This document shows positions 63,378 through 64,000 of a DNA stretch of 64,000 bases, piece by piece. The notes under the pieces were generated by a model, which saw only the letters and a list, made by a program, of their open reading frames with translations, was not told the origin of the DNA and searched no databases. This DNA comes from Dichotomocladium elegans. Its lineage: Eukaryota > Mucoromycota > Mucoromycetes > Mucorales > Lichtheimiaceae. The position numbers and the translations under genes were made by a program. The number at the start of each line of letters is the position of its first letter. Position 1 is the first letter of the stretch. The stretch covers positions 62,001 to 126,000 of the forward strand of contig JAIXMN010000012.1 of the NCBI GenBank assembly GCA_025716815.1, read 5' to 3'.

Positions 63378-64000
63378 TTGATTTGTATTTTTGTAAAACT
63401 AAACTGGAAGATAAAGAAAAGGAAATGATGGTGTTACAGTGACTCTGCTCCTTTTAATGCATGTGTGCTGTCTGTGTGCGTGTGTGTCCACGTAATGTGA
63501 GATCACTGACTTCCAAAAATTATGCGAGCCCGTTCATTTGTCATCCCTTTCTGACAAATGCTGTGGCCCTTTTCTTCGTCTCTCTTCTTCCTCCCCGAAA
63601 GGGCAGACATCCCTATTGAAGTTTCCGCCGCAACGCTTCTTCACCAGTACCTGCACAATGCGGGTTCTCTTCCTATTGTGTTTATTGATAGAGCTACCCG
63701 TACACAGCTCCAACAACTTTGTTGAAATGCTTGTATCGTCGGCAACCCGCTATATGTAATTTAGTTCATTGGGTTGAAAGCAATAGCAAGCGCGTTAGAA
63801 ACATGGAATATCGATGCTTTTTCGTAGCCGCCATTGTCCTTGAAATACCAGTCTCACAGCCTTTCAGAACAACAGTGGATGCCTGTTATAGTGATATCCG
63901 GTATAATGATACATTTTACAGGAAATGATCTGGCTGGGACTAAGGGTATTAATGCAACGGGCGGTCACTGTACATTAATAAAAATGGAGGGGTGGCGTTG
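63378..64000. other. Upstream of CDC48, no gene seen
   Basis: The first 150 bases are the CDC48 leader and promoter region. A 73-codon plus-strand frame (63,538-63,759) contains a hydrophobic stretch but no support as a gene. Confidence 0.5.

Noticed and set aside
63538..63759. Small secreted protein (hydrophobic start M-R-V-L-F-L-L-C-L-L)
   Set aside because: The hydrophobic stretch is short, no mature domain follows, and the frame lies beside the CDC48 promoter.

Overview
The window is nuclear DNA from a filamentous fungus. Most genes are split by short introns of about 50 to 100 bases with GT..AG (occasionally GC..AG) borders, and the proteins are eukaryotic housekeeping families. A carotenoid cleavage oxygenase, a mucoralean-type methyltransferase, coding CAG/CAA tracts and many decayed DDE transposases together suggest Mucoromycota, most likely Mucorales. 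That placement is inference. No tRNA, rRNA or CRISPR was found.

Layout, left to right. A carotenoid oxygenase (minus, cut by the left edge) diverges from a mitochondrial Holliday-junction resolvase (CCE1 type). The splicing protein RED/IK converges on a DYRK-family kinase. After a gene-poor stretch comes a Zn2Cys6 regulator, then about 4 kb of decayed transposon DNA. A compact block follows: importin MTR10/TNPO3, SEC63, splicing factor ESS2, a glutathione S-transferase-like pseudogene, prohibitin PHB2 and a long GYF-domain protein. Another transposon graveyard (30.8-33.8 kb) precedes a PNPOx-like flavoprotein and a Can1/Lyp1-type amino-acid permease. Next, 37.6-43.4 kb is repeat-rich and holds a broken gag-protease retroelement with a candidate LTR. 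The right third carries a SAM methyltransferase, VPS27 (ESCRT-0), an ABC-class ATPase, HRD3/SEL1L, a forkhead factor and CDC48.

Functional themes. SEC63 (ER import), HRD3 (ERAD ligase partner) and CDC48 (extraction ATPase) all serve ER protein quality control, and VPS27 serves endosomal sorting. RED and ESS2 both belong to the spliceosome. The genes are interleaved with unrelated ones on both strands, so this is probably chance clustering. Gene spacing is tight: the RED and kinase stop codons are 30 bases apart, and the carotenoid oxygenase and CCE1 start codons are 128 bases apart.

Gene models were built by hand, by requiring conserved family sequence, intact phase and plausible splice sites. 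The least ordinary result is splicing architecture: a 3-base and a 7-base microexon in the permease, a 15-base exon carrying half of a Walker A motif, and three introns that are in frame only if they use GC donors. I saw no clear sign of an undescribed multi-gene system.
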